From Bog-159 sp035602155 (GTDB lineage: Bacteria; Acidobacteriota; Terriglobia; Bryobacterales; Bryobacteraceae), in assembly GCA_035602155.1 (NCBI GenBank), contig DATNMW010000423.1, positions 7,151 to 71,150 on the forward strand: a stretch of 64,000 nucleotides of DNA. Reading direction: 5' to 3'. Below the pieces are notes generated by a model that saw only the letters and a program-made list of their open reading frames with translations, ran no database searches and was not told the DNA's origin. The first letter of the stretch is position 1. Each line of letters opens with the position of its first letter. The translations under genes were made by a program, and so were the position numbers. Below are positions 1 through 7,656 of this stretch, piece by piece.

Positions 1-1123
1 GATTCGGAGTGTCCGTGCGCATGCTCTGAAACGCGAAGCGGCCGTAGATCTGGTCCTTCGGACCCAGTGTCTTATTGAAGCGCGATTGTAAGGCGTCCTG
101 ATGCGCGGCACTTAGAATGGGGATCTGATAGTTATAGCCCGCGTTGCCTGTGAAGTTCGGAAGCGGGTAGAAACTCAGCAAGGCTTGCGCCTGAGGGCTG
201 ATCCGGTTCTGCGGAATCAGGTTGCCGGGGAATGGCGCCCCGGTGGTGGGATCGAGGATCGGGCTCGTGAATGCGCCGTTGCGTTCCGCCAGGTCCGGCA
301 TCAGGCCCGATAGCGTGGAGGCGTTTCTGTTCCGGGTCCACTGATACGCCGCGAAGATGTACGGAGGGCGTTTGAAAAGACGGCCAATTTGTAGCGGACC
401 GCCCAAGAAGGCCATGCCTGTCAGCCGGTTATAGGCTAGCTTCGGCGTGTTCTGGCCAGTCAGGGAAAACTGCTGCGCATCCAGCGCCGAGTTATCGAGA
501 GTCAGCCCGATTCCGCCGTTATATAGCCCTTTCCCGCCATTTCGATTATTGCCGAATGCGGCCAGTTGCGCGAAGGGAGAGGCAGCGCCATTCTGGGAGC
601 TGCCGTTGATGAGAAAGCCATCCGCAGCGCGCTGGCTCAGGTCTTCCGCGGATGGGTCTCTCGCGGGAGGGGCGGCGGCCGGCTGCTGGGGTGGGGGAGT
701 TGGCGGTGGTGCGGATGCGGCGGCGGTTTGGACTTGCGCCTTGATGCGATCCAGAGGCAGCAGCTTCAATTCCCACTTCGCCACTGTCGAGGACGGAGCG
801 GCGTCCGCGACGGTCTCGAAGCCCAGCATTTGGATTTTGAACGTCCAGTTTCCGTCAGTTAAATCAGGGAAGTCATACATGCCCTGGAGATCCGTGATGG
901 CGACGACTTCCTTATCGCCCAGCGTTGCCGTCACTGTCGCGCCGGGAACCGGCAGTCCGCCGAAGGTGACCTGTCCGCGATACTCGGCAGCCGACAGGAC
1001 GGAAACCGCAAGGCAAGCGATTATAGAGATCTTGTGGGGCAGCCAATCTTGGCTGCAGCCGGCTTTCAGCCGGCTTGGACGCGCTGGAAAGCGCGTCCGC
1101 AGGCACGATTGCCTGCCCCACAT
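1..1123 (-). CDS. TonB-dependent receptor-like protein, N-terminal part (runs off the window edge)
   Basis: Outer-membrane protein of the carboxypeptidase-regulatory-like/TonB receptor class common in acidobacteria. Reading minus-strand DNA down to base 1 gives a hydrophobic signal (KISIIACLAVSVLSA), a Cna-B/CarboxypepD_reg domain, a Pro/Ala-rich linker, then barrel-type sequence (TGAPFPGNLIPQNRIS and YGRFAFQSM). The stop lies outside the window. The start is uncertain: the only in-frame ATG (1121-1123) puts a palindromic repeat inside the coding sequence and adds about 27 residues before the signal. A CTG at 1040-1042 would fit the signal peptide better. It follows the Cna-B-like gene by about 14 bp, so co-transcription is likely. 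Ligand unknown. Confidence 0.7.
   Translation of the reverse strand, partial: MWGRQSCLRTRFPARPSRLKAGCSQDWLPHKISIIACLAVSVLSAAEYRGQVTFGGLPVPGATVTATLGDKEVVAITDLQGMYDFPDLTDGNWTFKIQMLGFETVADAAPSSTVAKWELKLLPLDRIKAQVQTAAASAPPPTPPPQQPAAAPPARDPSAEDLSQRAADGFLINGSSQNGAASPFAQLAAFGNNRNGGKGLYNGGIGLTLDNSALDAQQFSLTGQNTPKLAYNRLTGMAFLGGPLQIGRLFKRPPYIFAAYQWTRNRNASTLSGLMPDLAERNGAFTSPILDPTTGAPFPGNLIPQNRISPQAQALLSFYPLPNFTGNAGYNYQIPILSAAHQDALQSRFNKTLGPKDQIYGRFAFQSMRTDTPN
1034..1121. repeat. 88-bp multi-hairpin palindromic intergenic element
   Basis: The ends are a 9-bp inverted repeat (GTGGGGCAG / CTGCCCCAC). Between them lie four further short palindromes: GCCAA-TC-TTGGC, GCCGGC-TTTCA-GCCGGC, GGACGCGC-TGGAAA-GCGCGTCC and CAGGC-ACGATT-GCCTG. 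This architecture is REP/MITE-like. It sits between the Cna-B-like gene and the TonB-receptor signal peptide and may be read into protein from the ATG at 1121-1123. Confidence 0.75.
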
Positions 1124-1137
1124 CTGGCCGGGAATTA

Positions 1138-2643
1138 TCATCGGATGACGTAGATCTCCAAATCCAGCGACAGTTCGCTGTGCGCATCCACTGTCACTGA
1201 TTGTGCGCCTGCGGCATCCATAGTCTCCGTATCGGGCGAAAGATACTCAAACGTGGCGAGTATCCTATACGCGCCGGGCGCCAGGCCGTCAAAACGATAT
1301 TGGCCGCGCATATCTGTGACAGCGGTGCGTAGCTCGGCGATGCGCGTGCGTGTGACCGGGTTATAAGCCTCCAGGTAGACGGGCACGCCCGGAATCGGGT
1401 CGTCAGAGCCTTTCACCATGCCGCGCATGTCACTGGGCCCGGAAGAGAGGAAGAAGCGTCCGCCACGGCCCGGCGACAGGACTTCTTCCCACCTATCCGC
1501 ACGCCCATATGCGGCCGGAGACAGACCCGGCCCCGAGAAGCCGGAGGCGTAATACCCGGCAGGCGGCATTAACATTACTTTCCATCGTCCGGGTGGGATG
1601 GTCGCCGCGCCGCTAAGCAGGGGTAGCTCAGACACGGAACCCTCTCCTGCGAGGTCTTTTCGCCCGATCCGTATTTCGCCGGAGGAGTTGGCGGGCGCGC
1701 CTGAAATCGTTACCGCGGAAGGCGGTCGCAGCAGTAGCGAAACGCTCATATCCCGGCCAAGTGAGATCCGTTCATAAGCGCCCTCGACCTTCTCGCCAGG
1801 GCCGGGGTTGGCGGGCACTTGGGCGAAGAGTTCGTAGTCGCCCGGGGGGAGACCCGCGAACCGAAACGTTGGGGCTTCGACCGTCTTGCGCCCCATCTCC
1901 GATACCATCGTGAGTTTGACGTCCGCGCCGGGCGGAACGGTAGCCACGCTGGCAGACAGGCTGTACAACCGCCCCGGCAGCGGGCGAACATCCACATCGT
2001 TGGCTTCCTGATCCGGCTGCAAATCTACGGTGTGCGCCTGTTCCAGCGTGTCGGTTTCTTTTGAGAAAGTGGGCAAGTACGAGGCGGCATCGCATTGCAT
2101 GCCGGTGGTGCGCACCACGTAGGCGCCCGGGGCCAGGCCATGCAGGCGATAGACGCCGCGCTCGTCCGTGGTGGTTTTGGCGATCAGTTCGGGTGGCTTG
2201 CTGTCGCGGTAGGCGGCAACATCATGGCCCGGCAGGCCTTCATCGTTCTCGTCCACCACAGTGCCGCCGATCGCACAGTAGCGGAACAGCCGGATATTGA
2301 GGAATACGGGGGCGGCGTCTTCGACTGTCACTGGGACGCTCGCCGAGTTCCAGCGCTTCTGCCCGTACTCGGCCGGCATGAAGCTATTGCGCGATGCCTT
2401 CACAATGTACGCGCCGTCTGCGAGTGAGTCGAATACGAAGGCGCCACGGGAATCGGCGCGTTTGGTTTGCACGCCCCCAGGCGTGCCCGCAATGGGTTGC
2501 AAGACGACTTCCGCGCGGGCCAGGACCTTGCCTGTGAAGTTCTCGACCACGACTCCGCGAATCACGCCGGCGTGCAGAGAAACCCCAACCGCCGCGGTCA
2601 TGAGGCAGACGCGCGCCAGATGCATACGTCCATGTGTTCGCAT
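1138..2643 (-). CDS. Secreted protein with carboxypeptidase-regulatory-like (Cna-B type) repeats
   Basis: A 501-residue exported protein. After the signal peptide (CLMTAAVGVSLHAG) come several beta-sandwich repeats of the CarboxypepD_reg type: near residue 26 (GVIRGVVVENFTGKVLA), 130 (AIGGTVVDENDEGLPG) and 410 (MRGMVKGSDDPIPGVPV). The repeats end in the typical G-x-Y-x-F-D-G-L-A-P-G-x-Y pattern. No catalytic motif is visible. Such proteins are usually cell-surface or periplasmic binding modules. Met7 (2625) is an equally good start and gives a shorter n-region. The next gene on the same strand is the TonB receptor, so the two may form one surface system. Confidence 0.7.
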   Translation of the reverse strand: MRTHGRMHLARVCLMTAAVGVSLHAGVIRGVVVENFTGKVLARAEVVLQPIAGTPGGVQTKRADSRGAFVFDSLADGAYIVKASRNSFMPAEYGQKRWNSASVPVTVEDAAPVFLNIRLFRYCAIGGTVVDENDEGLPGHDVAAYRDSKPPELIAKTTTDERGVYRLHGLAPGAYVVRTTGMQCDAASYLPTFSKETDTLEQAHTVDLQPDQEANDVDVRPLPGRLYSLSASVATVPPGADVKLTMVSEMGRKTVEAPTFRFAGLPPGDYELFAQVPANPGPGEKVEGAYERISLGRDMSVSLLLRPPSAVTISGAPANSSGEIRIGRKDLAGEGSVSELPLLSGAATIPPGRWKVMLMPPAGYYASGFSGPGLSPAAYGRADRWEEVLSPGRGGRFFLSSGPSDMRGMVKGSDDPIPGVPVYLEAYNPVTRTRIAELRTAVTDMRGQYRFDGLAPGAYRILATFEYLSPDTETMDAAGAQSVTVDAHSELSLDLEIYVIR

Positions 2644-2705
2644 TCCGTGCTTGCCCCTAGCTTCCTAAGACGCGTGCAAAGGTTGAAGTGTGCAGGCCAA
2701 ATCGG

Positions 2706-3635
2706 CTAGTTTTCGGACGGCCTTTCGATGTGGTCGATCGCCAGCGTATCGACTGGGCCTTTTTGCGATTCGAGTTTCAGCCCGAGTTGCTCCTGCAAGG
2801 CCGCGAAGATCGAAGGACCGGATGCATCCGGTGGCGGCGCAGCGTCTCTGGGCGGACCGCCAGGGCCGCCTCCCGGACCGCCAAACATTTGACCCTGGCT
2901 CTCATCGGGCGTCCACTTCAGGGCGAAGTCATAATCGCCCTTCAGTCCCGTCTTATTCACTACCAGGAGGCCGAGTTGGCGTGAAAGCACCTCTGCAAAC
3001 ATGTCCAGGTTTTCGGCGTTGATGCTAAGGTCCCCTCTTCCCATCATCCGGACGCTGTGTCTCGGTTGCGGCCCGTTTGGCGCTAGCGGGACTGGAGGAG
3101 CCGCGTCGTCCGGCGCCGCGGCCGGCTCGTGCGCCGATTCGTGTAGTTTAGGGCCGGTCTTCGTCACAACCAGCGCATATATCGGCAGCTCTTTCGTTTC
3201 GTGATGCAGCGTCAACTTGAATCGATCCGCCAGAAGGGACTGCAGCATCAGTCTGGTTTGCACTCCCTGCTGGTCCGGGCTAAGTTTCGGCCCAGCATCC
3301 GGGGAGGAGTCGTCCAGCTTAGCCTCGATATCGTAATGCTCCGTGTCGGTCCAGCCAGGCGCCCCCGAAATCTGTGAATCCTTCACGTGGTACGCCTCCT
3401 GGAGAAGGAATTTGACCGTGATATTATTCGCCACAAACCGACCCTTCTCCATGCGGATCATGATACCCATGCCGCCCTTATTCGGTTTTATGGATGCAAC
3501 ATCGAACGCGGGAGGGGCTGTACTGGTTGCCGTCGGCGACTGCGCCCGGCTTTGCGGGGCGGGTATGAGGCCCAACGCGATGGTTCCGGCCACTGCCGTT
3601 ACTCTTGCCGTTTGTAAGTGTGTTCGCAATATCAT
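2706..3635 (-). CDS. Soil-associated TIGR03435 / DUF3738 family secreted protein
   Basis: Stand-alone secreted DUF3738 protein. After a signal peptide (VTAVAGTIALGLIP) it carries FDVASIKPN, LLADRFKLTLHHETKELP and KTGLKGDYDFALKWTPDE, and ends LAIDHIERPSEN. It is closely similar over its length to the C-terminal domain of the upstream M56 fusion, pointing to tandem duplication. The ATG at 3635 is chosen because GAGGAAAG lies directly upstream and it leaves a 16-bp gap after the fusion gene; an upstream start at 3677 would overlap it. The biochemical role of the family is not established. Confidence 0.85.
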   Translation of the reverse strand: MILRTHLQTARVTAVAGTIALGLIPAPQSRAQSPTATSTAPPAFDVASIKPNKGGMGIMIRMEKGRFVANNITVKFLLQEAYHVKDSQISGAPGWTDTEHYDIEAKLDDSSPDAGPKLSPDQQGVQTRLMLQSLLADRFKLTLHHETKELPIYALVVTKTGPKLHESAHEPAAAPDDAAPPVPLAPNGPQPRHSVRMMGRGDLSINAENLDMFAEVLSRQLGLLVVNKTGLKGDYDFALKWTPDESQGQMFGGPGGGPGGPPRDAAPPPDASGPSIFAALQEQLGLKLESQKGPVDTLAIDHIERPSEN

Positions 3636-3651
3636 GGCTTTCCTCGCTAAC

Positions 3652-5439
3652 CTAGTTTTCCGATGGCTTCTCCACATGGTCGATCACCAGCGTGTCCACC
3701 GGGCCTTTTTGCGATTCGAGCTTTAGCCCGAGCTGCTCCTGCAAGGCCGTGAAGATCGTTGGACCGTTCGCATCGGACGGCGGCGCGGCGTCTCCAGGCG
3801 TCCCGCCAGGCATTTGACCTCGGCCCTCATCGGGCGTCCATTTGAGCGTGAAATCATAATTGCCCTTCAGCCCAGTCTTATCCACAACCAGGCGGCCGGT
3901 TTGGTGCGCGAGCAGATCTGCAAACCTGTCGAGGCTTTGGGCGATGACGCTCAGTTCCCCACTCCCATTCATTCGAAAGCTATGGCGGGCTTGTGGTCCA
4001 TCCGGGCCCACCATCACGGCGGCGGGATGGGGGGGCGCCAGGTCGTCCGGTATGACGGGCGACTCGCGCAACTTAGGACCGTTTTTCGCAACAACCAACG
4101 CGTATACCGGCAATTCTTTCGTTTCGTAGTGCAACGCCAGCTTGAATCGATCCGCAAGCAAGGACTGAACCATCAGCCCCAGTTGCTGCCCCTCTTCATC
4201 GCGGACGAGTTTTGGCTGGCTATCGGCCGAAGGGTCGTCCCGTTTGGCCTCGATATCGTAGTGTTCAGATTCGATCCAACCCGATGCGCCTGAGATCTGG
4301 GAATAGTTCACGTGGTACGCGTATGCCAGCAGGAATTTCAACGTGGCATTGTAAGCAATGAACCTTCCATTGTCCGCAACTAGCCTAAGAAGGTTTGTGC
4401 CGCTGTGGTTCGGCTTGATCGATGCAACATCGAATGACGGCCGCGGCGTACTGAATGCCTCCGGCGACTGCGCCCGGCTTTGCGGGGCGTCCATAAGACC
4501 GAACACGATGGGACCGGCTAACGCTGCGATTCCGGCGGCAGCCAACAGTAGTTTTCTCCCGAAGCCGAGCTTGTTCGCCGCCCGCTGCGTCATGATCCGA
4601 ACAATCCTTTTCTTCAGATCGGAACCGGAGATCCCGGACATGCACACTAGCGGCGCTTCCAGATAGAACTGACAAGTCTTTAGAATACTTTCCGCATAAA
4701 CCTCCGGCTGGCTGCCCCGACGCAACACTTCTTCATCGCAAGCGCGCTCGCGTTCCTCCACCAGCCGCGCTCCCATCCACCAGACCAGGGGATGAAACCA
4801 GAAGATCGCCTCCACTGCCATGTGAACCGCCGCGGTCAGATTGTCGCGATGGCGGACATGACACAATTCGTGCGCCAGGATCGCGTCAAGCTGCGCCGGC
4901 GCCAAGCGATCCGCGATGCCGTCCGGCAGCAGCAACACCGGACGCAAGACGCCGAAAACGCCCGGCTCCAACATAGCTGGCGACGATAGCACGGGAACTT
5001 CCACCGCGACAGCCATTGGCGATGCTTCGCGCACCGCGGCACGGATGCGCCGCCAGCGGCGCCACCAGGAAAACGCCACGGCCAGGAAACCGCATGTCCA
5101 GACCGCCAGAAGAACAGCCGGCAGCAGGCTGGCGTCGTGCGCCAGAACGGTCCGCGCCACCGCGGCGCGAGCCGGCGATTGCGCGAACGGCTGGCCCATC
5201 TGTTCCATTACGATAGGCAACTCGGGCCGCGCTACGCGCAGCCAACCGAGCCTTCCGCCCACCGCCGTCAGCAGCGCAAACGGGATCAGGAACTTCACTG
5301 AAGCGATCAGCCAAAGCCAATGCCGCGTCCGCGCGTGGTTGTCCCGCAACGCGAGCGTCAGCAGTCCCGCGATGCCTGCAAACGCCGTCGATTGCCACAG
5401 GTGGTTAGCCAAGGCTGGAGCAAAGTTGACCGGAATCAT
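3652..5439 (-). CDS. BlaR1-type M56 membrane metalloprotease fused to a DUF3738 domain
   Basis: A 595-residue sensor-protease candidate. The N-terminus has hydrophobic helices (about 10-30, 40-60 and 105-125), then the zinc motif HELCH (190-194), FHPLVWW and the downstream ERACDEE acidic ligand region. A further membrane segment lies near 297-315 and the DUF3738 domain starts at FDVAS, about residue 336. In BlaR1/MecR1 the C-terminal extracytoplasmic domain is the beta-lactam sensor; here DUF3738 occupies that place. The start overlaps the BlaI stop by four bases (ATGA), the usual BlaI-BlaR arrangement. By analogy it would cleave or inactivate BlaI on sensing an unknown signal. Confidence 0.88.
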   Translation of the reverse strand: MIPVNFAPALANHLWQSTAFAGIAGLLTLALRDNHARTRHWLWLIASVKFLIPFALLTAVGGRLGWLRVARPELPIVMEQMGQPFAQSPARAAVARTVLAHDASLLPAVLLAVWTCGFLAVAFSWWRRWRRIRAAVREASPMAVAVEVPVLSSPAMLEPGVFGVLRPVLLLPDGIADRLAPAQLDAILAHELCHVRHRDNLTAAVHMAVEAIFWFHPLVWWMGARLVEERERACDEEVLRRGSQPEVYAESILKTCQFYLEAPLVCMSGISGSDLKKRIVRIMTQRAANKLGFGRKLLLAAAGIAALAGPIVFGLMDAPQSRAQSPEAFSTPRPSFDVASIKPNHSGTNLLRLVADNGRFIAYNATLKFLLAYAYHVNYSQISGASGWIESEHYDIEAKRDDPSADSQPKLVRDEEGQQLGLMVQSLLADRFKLALHYETKELPVYALVVAKNGPKLRESPVIPDDLAPPHPAAVMVGPDGPQARHSFRMNGSGELSVIAQSLDRFADLLAHQTGRLVVDKTGLKGNYDFTLKWTPDEGRGQMPGGTPGDAAPPSDANGPTIFTALQEQLGLKLESQKGPVDTLVIDHVEKPSEN

Positions 5440-5822
5440 TTCGATTTGTCCCCCTTAGCCAGTTTCCGAAGGGCAATCTGGGCTTCCTTGACGTCTTCGA
5501 GCGTGAGCTTACCGGATTCGACGAGGTGCGCCATGATTGGTTGCGTCCGGCCCCCGAAAAAGCCCAGCAGGTCGTCAATCAGCCTGCGCTGCGCGGCGTT
5601 GCGCGAGACCACCGCCTCGAAAATGTGGGCATTGCCGATTTTCTTGGCGCGGCGGACCGCCTTCTTCGCTTCCAACCGGTAAACGGTGGTTTGAATGGTG
5701 GTATAGGAGGGGCGGTCCTGCGCCGGAAAGGCCTCTTGAATCTCCCGAATGGAAACCGCACCGCGGTCCCACAGGGCGTGCATAATTTGCAGCTCGAGTT
5801 TGGTGAATTTGGTTGCCGCCAT
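5436..5822 (-). CDS. blaI: BlaI/MecI/CopY-family transcriptional repressor
   Basis: A 128-residue winged-helix repressor, the usual BlaI length. It opens KFTKLELQIMHALWDRGAVS, followed by the recognition-helix region SYTTIQTTVYRLEAKKAV and a C-terminal dimerisation half. The start at 5822 is chosen over an upstream one because TAGGAAAC precedes it and family homology begins there. It is first in a minus-strand operon with the M56-DUF3738 gene (ATGA overlap) and the DUF3738 gene, so it probably controls its own operon. No clean TACA/TGTA operator was found upstream. Confidence 0.85.
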   Translation of the reverse strand: MAATKFTKLELQIMHALWDRGAVSIREIQEAFPAQDRPSYTTIQTTVYRLEAKKAVRRAKKIGNAHIFEAVVSRNAAQRRLIDDLLGFFGGRTQPIMAHLVESGKLTLEDVKEAQIALRKLAKGDKSK

Positions 5823-6000
5823 TCGTTTCCTACTACTGCTGTTTGTAATTCTACTATGGCAATGTGCGGCTGTGCAAGAAGTATTCTTCGAGGCTTCCGC
5901 ACTGGGGTGAATTTCGGTGCATCCGCATCGCCTTTTTCTTCCACCCGGCAGACCGTAGTATGCGGTCCTGCCCGGGCACAATAGGAGATTCAGCGGCCGG

Positions 6001-7632
6001 CTACCGCGGCTTCACGCGAATGATCGCCATCATGCCGGCGTCCTCATGCCCCAGGATATGGCAGTGATAAACGAAATCGCCGACTAGCGGGCCGCGAAAA
6101 TCCATGCGCACTTTAACGCTTGGGTAAGGGCCCGATCCGGACCAGTAGGGCACCTGGATCGTGTCCAGGTACTGCCCGTTGTTCACCCCGACGCCGTTTT
6201 GCTCCAGCACCAGGAAATGAATCTGGTGGATGTGGAATTCGTGATTCTCCATGGCGCGATTCTCGATAGTCCAGTCTTCGACCGATCCCTGCGTGGTGAC
6301 GATAGCAGGTGGATTGTCCGGGCTGTAAAGGGTGGGAGTCTGGCCGTCAACGGTGATATAGAAGTTGGTTGGGCTGTTGGGGTCGTTAGGGTCCGACAAC
6401 ACTTCGGAGAAATATAGTCTGCGCTCGGCGGTGGGCTGCGCCCGGTCCAATCCGGCGAAGCGCTGTGTGTGCGGCGGCCCGGAAATATCGGGGACGCTCA
6501 GGGGCGGCTCGGATACGGAATCCCGCGCCTTGATGGCGGCTATCGGCCGCGCGGGATCGTTGTCGCCGTCCGGACCGGTATCGACATTCAGAGTCGCCAG
6601 AATGGCGCTTTGGACGCTGGCGGCCGGCCCCGTCACGATGAACTCCGCCCGCGCTGCCGGCGCCAGCGGAATGTCGGTTGCCATGATGCTCTTGCCGCGC
6701 GACGTACCATCCTGCGAGCCGGTGGGAACGCCATCCAAAGCCACTATTTGCAGCGGCTGCGGCGCTCCATCATATGTCAGTTGCAGATCGATAATCGTAT
6801 CCGCCGAAGCATTCAGTACCCGCCAGAATTGTTTCTCCGCGGGTTTCATCCGGATCACGGCGGGCGTAAACGCCGGGTACGGAACCGGAACGTAGTTCAA
6901 TGACACATCCCACGATGGGACGTTTCCGCCGGGGGCCGGATTGCCCGGCACGAGGTTGTCGCGGATGACGAGAAGTTGTTGCGGCAGTCCGGCAACCTCC
7001 GGGTTGACGTTCTGAATCCCTTCCACTATCAGCGCTCCGGAAGCGCCGCCCAGCACGGCTGCCTCGGACATGCCATGCACATGTGGATGATACCAATAGA
7101 GTCCCGGCGGCTCGTCCCACGGAAATCGCACATCGTACTGAAAGGTCTCCCCGGAGTTGATCAGCGTGTGGATCACCTCGTCCTGATGGCACACCGGCGC
7201 GGTATTCGTGCCGTGGTAGTGGATGTTCACCGAAGACGCCGTCATGGTTACCGCGCCGCAGGTGTCCGATGCCGTTCCCGATACGGTCATTCCCGGCATC
7301 GTCATCGCGTTGGACGCCGGAATGTTGTTCGTCAGTGTGATCGCGAGCCGGTCGCCCGGACGCACGTGCAGAGTGGGAGACTCCGCTCCGCTCTCCGTCA
7401 CAAAGCAATATAGCGTGTTGCCGTTTCGATCCGTTGCGGTCTGGTAACTGAAATTGACCTGCAAAACACCGTGCCGGCTGAAGAGATCCCGCGGGGCGGA
7501 AATTGCGCTGCCCACCGGAAATCGCGGACAGGGGCCGGACTCCTGGGCGAAGCCGCGGACCTGCACGCTCGCAAGAATGAAGACGGCGGACGCAATTCTC
7601 GCGCCGATATGCAATGCTTTTTGCAATTTCAT
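6001..7632 (-). CDS. Multicopper oxidase (laccase/CotA-like)
   Basis: A 543-residue exported three-cupredoxin oxidase. The copper motifs are complete: NIHYHGTNT, WYHPHVHG, HEFHIHQIHF and HCHILGHEDAGMM, the last holding the type 1 Cys and axial Met. An N-terminal signal (ASAVFILASVQVRGFAQ) sends it to the periplasm. Family members oxidise phenols or metal ions with O2; substrate cannot be read here. It starts 24 bp after the TonB-receptor stop on the same strand, with no room for much of a promoter, so it is probably co-expressed with that receptor. Confidence 0.88.
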   Translation of the reverse strand: MKLQKALHIGARIASAVFILASVQVRGFAQESGPCPRFPVGSAISAPRDLFSRHGVLQVNFSYQTATDRNGNTLYCFVTESGAESPTLHVRPGDRLAITLTNNIPASNAMTMPGMTVSGTASDTCGAVTMTASSVNIHYHGTNTAPVCHQDEVIHTLINSGETFQYDVRFPWDEPPGLYWYHPHVHGMSEAAVLGGASGALIVEGIQNVNPEVAGLPQQLLVIRDNLVPGNPAPGGNVPSWDVSLNYVPVPYPAFTPAVIRMKPAEKQFWRVLNASADTIIDLQLTYDGAPQPLQIVALDGVPTGSQDGTSRGKSIMATDIPLAPAARAEFIVTGPAASVQSAILATLNVDTGPDGDNDPARPIAAIKARDSVSEPPLSVPDISGPPHTQRFAGLDRAQPTAERRLYFSEVLSDPNDPNSPTNFYITVDGQTPTLYSPDNPPAIVTTQGSVEDWTIENRAMENHEFHIHQIHFLVLEQNGVGVNNGQYLDTIQVPYWSGSGPYPSVKVRMDFRGPLVGDFVYHCHILGHEDAGMMAIIRVKPR

Positions 7633-7656
7633 AGAGTACCCGTTCTAAATGGAGTT

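Noticed and set aside
5823..5860. BlaI operator upstream of blaI
   Set aside because: A TGTA...TACT arrangement and repeated TAGTAG triplets exist, but no clear TACA-n-TGTA dyad, so no site is claimed.
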